Origin: Engraulis encrasicolus
Lineage: Eukaryota > Chordata > Actinopteri > Clupeiformes > Engraulidae
Assembly: GCF_034702125.1 (NCBI RefSeq)
Contig: NC_085860.1
Location: forward strand, 21,771,484-21,835,483
Length of the DNA stretch: 64,000 nt
Direction: 5' to 3'
Under the pieces are notes generated by a model. That model worked only from the letters and a program-made list of their open reading frames with translations. It did no database searches and had not been told where the DNA came from. Shown one piece after another: positions 51,028 to 64,000 of this stretch. The translations under genes and the position numbers were made by a program. Numbering within the stretch: position 1 is the first letter of the stretch; every line of letters begins with the position of its first letter.

Positions 51028-53026
51028 GGTAACACTTTATAATAAGTACCCCTTTTTAGACATTACTTAAGGGTTAGTTAAGCCTTATTTTACCATTAGT
51101 TAACCCTTAGTGAATCACGAGTTAATCATTATGTAAGCATTATTTCTCATATCCTAACTATTATCTACTACCGTTAGTAAATGGTTAGTGTGTGCTGATA
51201 TAACGGTTCGCTAAGCAAAGTTAAGCATGGAAAGGTTTTCACTTTAAAAGTTCCCCAGATATGCGGAAGTAGTGAGTTGTAACTTCTTGTTAATGCATAA
51301 GCAATGCCTAACAAATCATTTGTTAACGTTTTGTAAAGCATGGAAAGGTTTTCACTTTAGATCAGTTCCCCAGATATACTTAAGTAATGAGTTGTAACTC
51401 CTTGATAATGCATAAGCAATGCTTAACAAGTCATTTGTTAACGTTTTGGAAAGCATGGAAAGGTTTTCACTTCAAAAGTTCCCCAGATATGCGCAAGTAG
51501 TGAGTTGTAACTTCTTGTTAATGCATAAGCAATGCCTAACAAATCATTTGTTAACGTTTTGTAAAGCATGGAAAGGTTTTCACTTTAGATCAGTTCCCCA
51601 GATATACTTAAGTAATGAGTTGTAACTCCTTGATAATGCATAAGCAATGCTTATAAAGTCATTTGTTAATGTTTTGGAAAGCATGGAAAGGTTTTCACTT
51701 CAGAGAAGTTCCCCAGATATAGGCCTACTTAAGTAGGCATGGAAAGATTTTCACAGAAAAAAGTTCCCCAGATATGCGTTATTAATGCGTTGAAACTTCT
51801 CGATAATGCTTACGCAATGCTTATCAAGTCATTTGTTAACGTTTCGGAAAGCATGGAAAGGTTTTCACTTTAGAACAGTTCCCCAGATATAGCTAAGTGA
51901 TGGGTTATAAATCCTTGATAATGCATAAGCAATGCTTACCAAGTCCTTTGTTAGTGTTTCGGAAAGCATGGAAATGTTTTCACTTAAAAGGTTCCCCAGA
52001 TATGCGTTAGTAATGCGTTGAAACGTCTTGGTAATGCATAAGCAATGCTTATCAAGTCATTCGTTAATGTGTTGTAAAGCCATAACAGGTTTTCACTTTA
52101 GATCAGTTCTCCAGATATACTTACTTAATGAGTTTTAACTCCTTGATAATGCATAAGCAATGCTTAAGAAGTCATTTGTTAACGTTTTTGGAAAGCATGG
52201 AAAGGTTTTCACTTTAGATCAGTTCCCCAGATATAAATAAGTACTGGTTCGTAATTCCTTGATAATGCATAAGCAACGCTTAACAAGTCATTTGTTAACG
52301 TCCAGAAACATCCATGAGGGGCAGTCACATGAGCCTCAACTTAGGCCTAGGCCTACTGTTTGCCATGCTACCAGTCATCACACACTAACCATTACAAAAG
52401 GGTTAAATAAGACTTCACTGATGCTAAAGCAAGAGTTTACAAACCGTTACCATACATGCCTAATAGTACTTGTTAATGGTTAGGTGGTAGGAGACAACAA
52501 AGAGACAATGTTTTTTTCATAAATAAAGGTGGGTTATCAGACATTTTAATGATGGTTGACTAATGCTTATCAGAAAGTTAAATCACCATAGACGAATGAT
52601 TAATTAACAGTACTTAATAATTTCACAGAAATACATAATGACTGACTCGTGATTCACTAAGGGTTAACTAATGCTTAATTTTGTTTAGCCAGTAGTTACA
52701 TCAGCACACACTAACCATTTGCTAACGGTATTAGTTAATGGTTAAGAAATGAGAAATAACACATACATAACGACTTCCTCGTGATTCACTAAGGGTCAAT
52801 TAATGTTAAAAATAAGGATTAACTAAGGTTTAACTTTGCTTAGCGAACCGTTACATCAGCACACACTAACCATTTACTAATGGTAGTAGATAATAGTTGG
52901 GAAATGAGAAATAATACTTACATAATGATTAACTCGTGATTCACTAAGGGTTAACTAATGGTAAAATAAGGCTTAATTAACCCTTAAGTAATGCCTAAAA
53001 AGGGGTACTTATTATAAAGTGTTACC
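51028..53026. mobile_element. 2.0-kb long-TIR element with an internal minisatellite
   Basis: The ends GGTAACACTTTATAATAAGT and its complement begin inverted repeats of about 200 bp (shared TTCGCTAAGCAAAGTTAA and complement). AATAA lies on both sides. The interior (51222-52300) is a tandem array. Right of the array (52480-52860) are additional partial copies of the TIR sequence. No transposase. Confidence 0.85.
51222..52300. repeat. Minisatellite, about ten ~115-bp units
   Basis: Each unit contains GCATGGAAAGGTTTTCACTT, TTCCCCAGATAT, AATGCATAAGCAATGCTTA and TCATTTGTTAACGTTTTG. Units start near 51222, 51338, 51452, 51567, 51680, 51737 (short), 51851, 51966, 52077 and 52195. Alternate units are more alike (cagttccccagatatactta against aagttccccagatatgcg), suggesting a dimeric higher-order unit. 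Confidence 0.85.
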
Positions 53027-53160
53027 AATAAGGAATAGTAATAGTTATAATAACACATGTTTTTCAACCGATCTCAACTTATAAGGCCCCAATTTTGTGG
53101 GCAAAGTGGTTGAGGCCCTTAGCACTCTGCTTACTCTGCTTATGCCTAGCATCGGCCCTG

Positions 53161-53640
53161 GGGTACCTACAGTATAACCATAGGCATGCACAGATGGAGA
53201 CCAGGTGGTGCTAAAGCACCTGCCCCCCTGCCCTCCTGGACAAAAAGTGCCCTTTTTGAAAGTTCAAGTTTTTTGGGGGTTTTTTTTCCACAATGTATTG
53301 TGGTCTTTGTTGACACGGTCATGTGTAAATGCTTGACGATTAAATTTGTGTGCTAATAATGCTCTATATATAATCCCTATGTAGCTTTGTAAGGCAGCCA
53401 GAAGTTCCATATGCTCCCGCAGCACCTGCCCCTCAAAATATCTGTGCACGGCAGTGCCTATAACTTCAGATTCCTGCACTGAATAGCACATGAATTTCCT
53501 GGAATGATAGAATGCATGGCTTGTCACTATCATGCAGCACTGGTTGTGTTGAATAATCGTTGGTGATTTTTTTGTTGATCTACCAACAGTATTTCATTGC
53601 TGCCCTGCCTCATTGAACGTGACATGACTGTTTTTGAATA
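53161..53640. other. Region with a possible degraded inverted-end element
   Basis: CATAGGCATGCACAGA (53180) and TCTGTGCACGGCAGTGCCTA (53441) may be the ends of another old element. A minus-strand open frame (53264-53533) is not recognised. Confidence 0.35.
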
Positions 53641-53648
53641 TTAGGATC

Positions 53649-53921
53649 TAAGGCCGGCCGCACACTGGCTCTGACAGCACTGCGGCGCACTTTTGCTTCC
53701 GACAGAATTCGGAACCCCAAACCCAATTTCACACGAACATTGCATTGATAGTCAATGGGCGGCGCCGACAAAATAGAACTTGTCTCTAATTGCTATCCGA
53801 CATCGGAGAATGTCCGCGGACATCGGCGCCAGTGTGCGTGGTTCTATTGAAAACAATGGAATCAAAATTTAGCTGAGCAGTGCGCAGCACTTTGTCGGAG
53901 CCGGTGTGCGGAACCCCTAAT
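53649..53921. mobile_element. MITE with ~28-bp inverted ends
   Basis: GCACACTGGCTCTGACA at the left and TGTCGGAGCCGGTGTGC at the right are inverted with few mismatches. It contains several GTCGGA/TCCGAC motifs. Non-coding. Confidence 0.65.
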
Positions 53922-54400
53922 CCTTTACACCATGTAGGACTATTGTGGTAGCAGAGAAAGGAGCAACAGACAGTACAGTAGATATAGTCAGGGGAGGAGC
54001 TATAGGACGGGCAAACAGGGCCGGGGCCCATGGCCCTTCCAGAGTGGTGGTGGGGGCCCTACTGTAAAAAGGAAGAAAGGAGTCGCACACAGGAGCTGAA
54101 TGCAAAGTCAAAACTGTATTAAACAAAGCCAAATAAAGTAAATAAAACCGACAGACAAGGGACAAACGTTTCGCGTCTAGCGCCCACCATTAGTGTTCCC
54201 AGTTTGAAAGGGGGGCCTTACTGTGACCTGGGCAGGATGAATGAGGGGCCACATCAGTGTATTGCCTGGGGCCCGCGGTGCAATTGTGAGCAAGAGTGTC
54301 TATGATAACAGTCCTCTTCTGTTCCCTCTCCTCCCATCTGAACACACACAGTTACTTTCAGGAGCTCTATGATTGGAATGAAAGTTTGTGTTTATGTGTT
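53922..54400. other. Unassigned, repeat-like
   Basis: GGGCCGGGGCCCATGGCC and GGGGCCCGCGGTGCAATTG stretches resemble hAT-type subterminal sequence, interrupted by an unrelated insert (about 54065-54195); not resolved. Confidence 0.3.
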
Positions 54401-54408
54401 TTCATTTG

Positions 54409-54447
54409 TGTGTGTGTGTGTGTGTGTGTGCGTGTGTGCGTGTGCGT

Positions 54448-54538
<91 letters not shown>
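54409..54538. repeat. (GT)n microsatellite
   Basis: About 130 bp, with GCGTGTGC interruptions near the start. Confidence 0.95.
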
Positions 54539-54539
<1 letters not shown>

Positions 54540-54658
54540 CTGAGGTCATGAAGGATGCTGAGAGCATGCCAAGCATGATTTCACACGCCGACATCCACAG
54601 GACTCATAAAACCTAAATGTGAGGTCACTGGTAACAACCCTTCAGGCTGAGACAAACA

Positions 54659-54806
<148 letters not shown>

Positions 54807-54821
54807 TAGCTTTTCTCTCTC

Positions 54822-54931
54822 TCACTCACTCACTCACTCACTCACTCACTCACTCACTCACTCACTCACTCACTCACTCACTCACTCACTCACTCACTCA
54901 CTCACTCACTCACTCACTCACTCACTCACTC
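54822..54931. repeat. (CACT)n microsatellite
   Basis: About 110 bp of pure tetranucleotide. Confidence 0.95.
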
Positions 54932-55286
54932 TCTGTTTGCATGCAATATATCTCAATTTACATCTTAAATTTAGTAATTATACATTTGATCTTTTTGGCA
55001 GGAGATAGACAAAAATACCTGCTCCAAAATCCTTTAATCACCCAAGTTCTTCACTCCCTTCAGTTCAAACCCAAATGTGTTAGAGCAAGAAAATTGACAA
55101 TGTCCTCTCTGAGACATTTTCTACAGCCAGTCGGCGAAGTAATATTATGTAGAGTTGTGCCCAACCATAACAATTCTCATCTCTCTCTCCTCCTTCCTGT
55201 CCACTATTCTTGGAGTTAATTGTGACCCTTCAGAGCCAGCCCGCGATTGTACTTGGCCCTTAGACAGCCGCGTGGCCCCTCCAGCT

Positions 55287-55292
55287 TCTTTT

Positions 55293-55376
<84 letters not shown>

Positions 55377-55378
55377 AC
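55287..55378. repeat. (TTTC)n microsatellite
   Basis: About 90 bp; homopurine on the other strand. Confidence 0.95.
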
Positions 55379-55493
55379 TTTGTTTCTATCTTTCTCCAGA
55401 GGAAGCTTTACTTTCTGTTCACATCTCTCTTTATGTACAGTATGACTCAGTCTTGCCTCTTGGTTTCTTTTAGTGTTTCTGTGTAGCCTACAG

Positions 55494-56031
55494 CAGGGGT
55501 TCCCAAACCATGACAAGGCCCCCCATATACCGGTGAATTCCAGCCAAGGCCCCCCTTACATGGGTCACGCCACACTATCTTTTCTGTCGACCCCCTTTCA
55601 CAACCATAGTGGAGGGCCTGAGTCAGTGTCCCACTAGGATAGAAAATAATATCAATAGGAATAGGATTTTTTTTTAAGTATTTTTTTGGGGCTTTTCAGC
55701 CTTTATTGTTTTTTGTGAGACAGGATAGTGGAGGAGAGACAGGAAGTGAGCTGTTAGACAGAGGTGGGGAAGGACCGGCAAAGGACCTGGACCGGGAATA
55801 GAACCCGGATCGGCCGAGTGGTAAACGTGTGCCCTACCATATCAGCCACGGTAGGGCCAGGAATAGGAATTTTGTTTAGCTTATTTTTGTTTTATTTTGT
55901 TGCATGTTATTCACTTTATTCAATTATCTAATTTTTGTTATGCTATATTTTTCCTGCCATCCTGCCGCGGCCCCCCTAGCACCTCCTCGCAGACCCCCAG
56001 GGGTCCCCGGCCCCCACTTTGAAAACCACTG
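55494..56031. mobile_element. hAT-like element with nested SINE
   Basis: Starts CAGGGGTTCCCAAACC, ends CTTTGAAAACCACTG; GCCTACAG flanks both sides (55486-55493, 56032-56039). Contains the SINE at 55672-55858. Confidence 0.9.
55672..55858 (-). mobile_element. tRNA-derived SINE nested in the hAT-like element
   Basis: Minus strand: TGGCTGATATGG (A-box-like), GGGTTCTATTCCC (B-box-like), body and A-rich tail. AGGAATAGGA flanks both sides as a target duplication. Confidence 0.75.
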
Positions 56032-56324
56032 GCCTACAGTATGTGTGTTTGTCCGTATGTGGGTTTGGCATCATACTCCTTCGTGTGGTATGACCAGTTG
56101 ATTTAGCAAGTATATATACTGTACATATAACTGTTTTGCAATCACATAGTAATGGAGTCATTTGGGCTGCTTCCTTGACAGTCAGATTCTATATGATGCT
56201 ACAGCTTTGATCTTTCAGCCGTTTTTTTGTTTTTAAGTCAAGAAAAGGTTAGACGACAGCACAGCCCTGTATCATTTTGTGCATTTTGCTTTGTATGTGT
56301 CGCTTATCCAATTTTTAGCCCTGA

Positions 56325-56575
56325 TCCTTTGGAACAATCTACCTCTCCATAGCCGCCAAGCCCCCACACTGAGTATGTTCAAAAGCACCTGAAATCACAT
56401 TTATTCACTGAGGCCTATGGTCCTTGTGGTCCACTGAGGCCTATGGTCCTGCCGCCCCAACCCCACTTCTACCCCCTCCTCTCTGCTCCCCTCTATTCCC
56501 TTGCCCCGTCTCCTTTAGTAAAGCGGCCTTGGGTTACCTGAAAGGCACTATATTATTTGTATATTGTCACACCAT
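56325..56575 (+). mobile_element. LINE 3' end fragment
   Basis: LWNNLPLHSRQAPTLSMFKS and, one frame over, KHLKSHLFTEAY are the C-terminal end of a CR1/L2/Rex-type polymerase, with a one-base frameshift. Then AAAGCGGCCTTGGGTTACCT and AGGCACTATATTATTTGTAT, a typical 3' terminus. Confidence 0.65.
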
Positions 56576-56631
56576 GGCCAAACATGGCGACAATTTTCCA
56601 ACCCGATTATCAAATACTGGAGTATGAAGGT

Positions 56632-56857
56632 GGGCAGCCATGGCTCAGTGGTTAGAGCACTGGCCTTTAGATCAGAGGGTTGCAGGTTCAAATCCCACTC
56701 ATTCCAGCACCTTCATCCATGGCTGAAGTACCGTTGAGCAAGGCACCTATAACCCCACATTGCTCCTGGGTCTGTAACCAATACCCTGAACCTAAATAAG
56801 TGTAAGTTCTTTTGGATACAAGCGTCAGCTAAGTGTAATGTAATGTAATATGAAGCA
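56632..56857 (+). mobile_element. tRNA-derived SINE with LINE-like tail
   Basis: Near-complete: TGGCTCAGTGGTTAGAGCAC (A box), GGTTCAAATCC (B box), GCACCTATAACCCCACATTG body, then AAGTTCTTTTGGATACAAGC and TAATGTAATGTAAT tail. Confidence 0.85.
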
Positions 56858-57895
<1,038 letters not shown>

Positions 57896-58149
57896 TGAAA
57901 TCTTTTCTGTGAAAGAAGGAGTGTACTGGTATATAAAAACTTGGAGTATTTTCTTCCGCACCTGGGATTTGCACAAAATCTCCTGGCAAGTTTTCAGTGA
58001 AAGAGTCTGTAAATAACCTATGTGTTTTGTTTTGTTTCCAGATTGCTGCAGGTGTGTCCATACATTTCCCTTTTGGCATGTTCATGTTGCTGTCTGTGTT
58101 TGCCAATGTGTATACAAAATATGGTAACATTTTACAGTAATGGTGCATG

Positions 58150-58199
58150 AACACACACACACACACGCACGCACGCACGCGCACACACACACACACACA

Positions 58200-58230
<31 letters not shown>

Positions 58231-58269
58231 GCACACACACACACACACACGCACGCACGCACGCACGCA

Positions 58270-58313
<44 letters not shown>
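58150..58313. repeat. (CA)n and (GCAC)n tract, opposite sense
   Basis: Alternates CA and GCAC blocks three times; complementary to the tract at 57689-57895. Confidence 0.9.
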
Positions 58314-58317
<4 letters not shown>

Positions 58318-58701
58318 CCTTCTTCACACACTCATTTACTCAGCTGCTATGACAGTCATTGAAACCATTCCTCTGTCAGAAGGCCTGGACAGGGGGAGAA
58401 ATAGGGCCTGGGCACTTTTGGCTTAAAGGTGCCCCTCATAATTAGTGGCACAGAACTTACTTTCTTTTTACATGTCTGAAAATAGGGGCCTACGAGAGTG
58501 CAGGGCCCACCGGGAAATGCCCGCTATGTATGCCAGATGGCCAGTTCAGCCCTGTCAGTGCAGTGCAGTGCAGCACATCCAAGGCCGTTCTTATACGAAG
58601 CCTTTTCACACACTGAGTTTAATTACTGTGGATGGCCAAGGGCTTTGGCTAGACCAGCAGAGTGTGTTTGAGTGTGACTGCGAGTGACAGGATGTACTGT
58701 A

Positions 58702-58731
58702 AGTGTGTGTGTGTGTGTGTGTGTGTATGTG

Positions 58732-58784
<53 letters not shown>

Positions 58785-58815
58785 ATGTGTGCGTGAGCGC
58801 AAGCACTTCTTTGCA

Positions 58816-58855
<40 letters not shown>

Positions 58856-58889
58856 TGTGTGCGCGTGTGTGTGCGCAAGCTCTTCCTTG

Positions 58890-58953
<64 letters not shown>
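58702..58953. repeat. (GT)n tracts in a three-fold larger repeat
   Basis: Three GT blocks separated by similar linkers (GCGCAAGCACTTCTTTGCATG and GCGCAAGCTCTTCCTTGCATG types). Confidence 0.85.
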
Positions 58954-58955
<2 letters not shown>

Positions 58956-59055
58956 ATCCCTCGGAGATTATGTTGCCACAGCCATCCGTCAATAGGCCTT
59001 GATTGGTATTGTGATGTTGTTTGAAGTCATTACATCATATTACTGTCAGCTCAAC

Positions 59056-59217
<162 letters not shown>

Positions 59218-59289
59218 CGGCATGGGTGTGTACACTTATACGGAGTAATGAGGCTTGCAGAGGGAGAGAGAGAGACAGAGACACACGCT

Positions 59290-59330
<41 letters not shown>

Positions 59331-59696
59331 GAAAAGAAGAAGGAGAGGAATAAAGACAGAGTGAAAGAGAAAAAAGGGAGCAAATATTTCTTGAGCTGCA
59401 TTGTGAGTTTAGTGGACAGAAATGACTCGTCTATTAGGATTTCCTGTTTGTCAGGGGATGAGCTGCCTGCGCAACAGACATTCTGTTCTCCTGTCAACTC
59501 AAATCAACCCATTACACCCCATGCTCTTCTCTTCTCTTCTCTGCTCTGCCCACCCTCCTGCCTGTTTTAATCCACCTGCTTTTGTTGTCTTTTCTTCTTT
59601 CTCTTGCTCTTCCTCTTATAGGCAATCCAGCCAGGTACTATGGCCTTTTTTCACAATCGTAATTTGTTTACTACACTGAGTGCAGTTACATGTGAC

Positions 59697-61054
59697 CAGG
59701 GCTCTAAATTAACTTTTTCCACCACCAGCCAATTTGGCTAGTGGACATTTTTTCTTACCAGCCAAACAGAAGTTCAACTAGCCATTTTTTTTCAATCTCG
59801 CCAAAATAAACTATGTGTTAGGCTAGTTATTTTTTTTAATTATGGTAATTTTGTTCAACAATTACACTATATACACTATATATAGGCCTGCATACTATAG
59901 GCCTATTAGCCTATAGGCTGTATATTTTTTCATTATTTTTTAACTTGTGCTTTATTTTTAACTTTCATTACTTAGGCCTAATCAATTTGATTAGTTTTTG
60001 TTCAATTCCTCTGAAAACAGCTGAATCACATCACACAAGCCACTCACATAACAGACCTTTAACATACAGTAACCAAGCACACAGCCAAACTCTCCAAAAC
60101 CTCACATACGCACACCCCAAGGAAGGAGAAGTGATGAGAGGAAAAGGAGGGGAGAGAGGAGGAGCTCTTCTCTTATCTACCATGCGCAACAAAATGACAA
60201 GAAGCCTAGTTTAACTAAAAGTAAATAGTATCACGGGAATCTTCGATTCCTTTGTTACTTCCACAGGTTCGTCGTTGGTTGTTTTTTGTTATTTGTTTTC
60301 TTTCCGATGGCGTGGGCTTTCCAACTTAGTTGCGCCAGGACTCGGAACATTTCAGAAGACAACTGAACTGATAGCTACGCTCACACTACTCTGACAGTCA
60401 GCTCTCCTCCTCTGCCCTTGTCGCTATTTCGTTCCACAACCACTCCTTTTTTAACGTCACTATTATTACGGTTACAATTACTACAAGCATTCACTAACAC
60501 ACAGAACTTTGCTCTAACCCCCGCCACATTCTCATCACTCGCACAAAACATAGGCATAATCTGCGTTAGTCATGTTATTGAAACGGTCAGGGCCTCGCTG
60601 CTTCAAAAAGGCAGCCTGTTACAGCAAGGTTCAGCCTAGTAATAATAGCAGTAGTGACGTTAAAAAAAGGTTGTAGCGAAATCGACGAGAGCATAGGAGG
60701 AGAGCTGCCTGTCAGAATAGTGTGAGAGTAGCTGACAGAAGGCTGGTCGTCTGAAATGTTTTCAATGCTGGCGCGCGCAACAGCATGAAGTTGCCGCTTG
60801 CTGCACTGGAAAGCGCATGGTGGGACTGGGAGGCTACGTCGTGACGCTAGTGTCCATGGGTAATGTAGGAAATCTCGCCTTAAGGGCTCTGCATAGTTAA
60901 CGTGCGCACGTTCGTCATAGCAGCGGTTTACCGTTCATAATTTACTGTACTCGGGCGCTACTGGCCAAATTGGCGGGTAGGTATTTTTTTCTACTAGCCA
61001 AAATTAATTTTCACCCGTGTTTGGCGGGTTGGCGTGTGTTAATTTAGAGCCCTG
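59697..61054. mobile_element. Non-autonomous hAT-like element, perfect 8-bp TSD
   Basis: Starts CAGGGCTCTAAATTAAC, ends TTAATTTAGAGCCCTG; CATGTGAC flanks both sides (59689-59696, 61055-61062). 1358 bp. Subterminal GCCAATTTGGCTAGTGG and TTGGCGGG motifs repeat at both ends. No transposase recognised. Confidence 0.93.
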
Positions 61055-61062
61055 CATGTGAC

Positions 61063-61800
61063 GGAATATTCCAATTTCAAACGGAATGGTGGCAGTGTTT
61101 GTTTAGCGTGCAACTCATGTAAACTCTTCATTTCGAATGTGGATGTATTCCAGAAATGGTGCGGTTGCAGAAGGCTGTCCACGCATGTAAACGGAATGTT
61201 CTGGAATTGTTTTAAACAGACAGTATTCCATTTGCGACCAGTATACTCAGTACGCTTAATGTTGTAGTGTTTCTTTTCCTATACAGTTCTCACTGTAGTG
61301 GAGGGGTGAACATTTCGAACTGCGCCTGTGTCTGCTCATGTGAAACTGAGCTGGTTTGCCTGGTGTTTGGAGGGCCAGGGCAAAATCCTTTCAGCCATTC
61401 AGGCCTGGTGACAGACCAATTCTTTGGCCAAAAGAAAAACAGAAAAAAGTGAAGGGATTGAAAGAATGACAGAAGTCCAGCAGAGAGAGAGAGAGAGAGA
61501 GAGAGAAGAGAGTGATAGTGATGGTGACATAAAAGAAGATAGAGAGAAGAGCTGTATAAGGAGTTAGTGAGACAACGCAAGGCTTCCACATGAGCAAGCG
61601 AGAGAAGGGAAGAAGGGTGAGAAGAGAGAGATAAAAGGAGGGAGGGCAGCATTTCTGTTTACTGAAAGAGGAAAACAGCCATTAATATTCTGGTAAAGGA
61701 CAAGGGAAACAAAGAGCATCCGGCACCACACAGTGCCAACCGGCCAAGTGGACAGGCACCAGCCACCAGCCCCTTCAGCCTGGACTAGACTCTAACAGAA
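61063..61800. other. Unassigned intergenic sequence
   Basis: Contains a short GA run (61484-61505) and GA-rich sequence; no supported gene. Confidence 0.45.
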
Positions 61801-61810
61801 TGGCCATCAG

Positions 61811-62371
<561 letters not shown>

Positions 62372-62492
62372 CCAACAACCATCTCTCCTGCCAATGGGAT
62401 TGTTTAGATGTCGAGTTGAGCTGCTCATTAATTGAAAAAATGTCTCATCAGAGAATGAGTCAGTTTCTCTCTTGAGAAATCACAAGTTTTAT

Positions 62493-63895
<1,403 letters not shown>

Positions 63896-64000
63896 GCGAA
63901 AACATGCACGCAAGGCACAGACCTACAAGACCACCCCCACACATAAACACACAAACCACCCCCCACACATAAACACACACAAAGATGCAGATAGGGAAAC

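Larger units (their letters stand above)
50955..53160. mobile_element. hAT-like element carrying a nested long-TIR element
   Basis: Starts CAGGGCTGCTGCTAAG, ends ATCGGCCCTG; GGGTACCT flanks both sides exactly (50947-50954, 53161-53168). Of its 2206 bp about 2.0 kb is the element at 51028-53026, leaving only about 200 bp of its own. Confidence 0.85.

Noticed and set aside
51222..52300. CRISPR-like array
   Set aside because: The units are contiguous and similar along their whole length, with no unique spacers. It is a minisatellite inside a transposon in a vertebrate genome.
56632..56720. Functional tRNA gene
   Set aside because: Continuous with a SINE body and LINE-like tail ending at 56857.

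Overview
This is a vertebrate nuclear window, almost certainly teleost fish. The evidence is interrupted genes with GT-AG introns, a TGM2-like transglutaminase, fish-type tRNA-derived SINEs and L2/Rex-like LINE tails, many hAT-like elements with 8-bp target duplications, and very heavy CA/GT, CT/GA and tetranucleotide microsatellites. No operon-type organisation, CRISPR array, rRNA or convincing functional tRNA was seen. Splice sites and reading frames were worked out by hand, and a boundary may be off by a base or two.

0.6-18.6 kb: two tandem copies, same strand, of one four-exon gene. Copy 1 reads as 1089 codons and copy 2 as 916. Exon 1 encodes an acidic N-terminus, CxxC-type zinc-finger modules and a Crypton-like tyrosine-recombinase-related domain. 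Exons 2 and 3 are short. Exon 4 encodes a Ser/Gln-rich stretch ending in a BESS-like motif. All introns are phase 1 and every exon joins in frame in both copies. Copy 1 carries an internal duplication of its zinc-finger module (period 525 bp near its start) that copy 2 lacks. Two positions expected to hold recombinase histidines are replaced in both copies, so a domesticated DNA-binding role is more likely than active transposition. Between the copies (7.3-12.7 kb) lie LINE fragments, a long inverted-repeat (foldback) element, MITEs and a SINE.

19.4-36.5 kb: a minus-strand TGM2-like transglutaminase gene. Eight 3'-terminal coding exons are recognisable and carry Cys, His and Asp in the expected catalytic contexts. 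A TATA box plus a 13-nt first coding exon is a candidate start at 36.29 kb. The exons for the N-terminal domain are not found between them; that interval holds a 4.3-kb near-perfect palindrome flanked by a 6-bp direct repeat. The penultimate exon has a splice donor reading TTAAGT where phase and context predict GTAAGT. The gene is therefore either decaying, using an unusual transcript, or affected by a sequence error or variant. Its introns hold nested hAT-like elements and segmental repeats.

36.5-64 kb: no convincing intact gene. It holds a broken piggyBac-type transposase with a candidate intron, split by a 1.74-kb hAT-like insertion; a 2.2-kb hAT-like element that itself contains a 2.0-kb long-TIR element built around about ten copies of a ~115-bp repeat; several more hAT-like elements and MITEs; SINEs; one LINE 3' end; and dense microsatellites, especially 44-64 kb.
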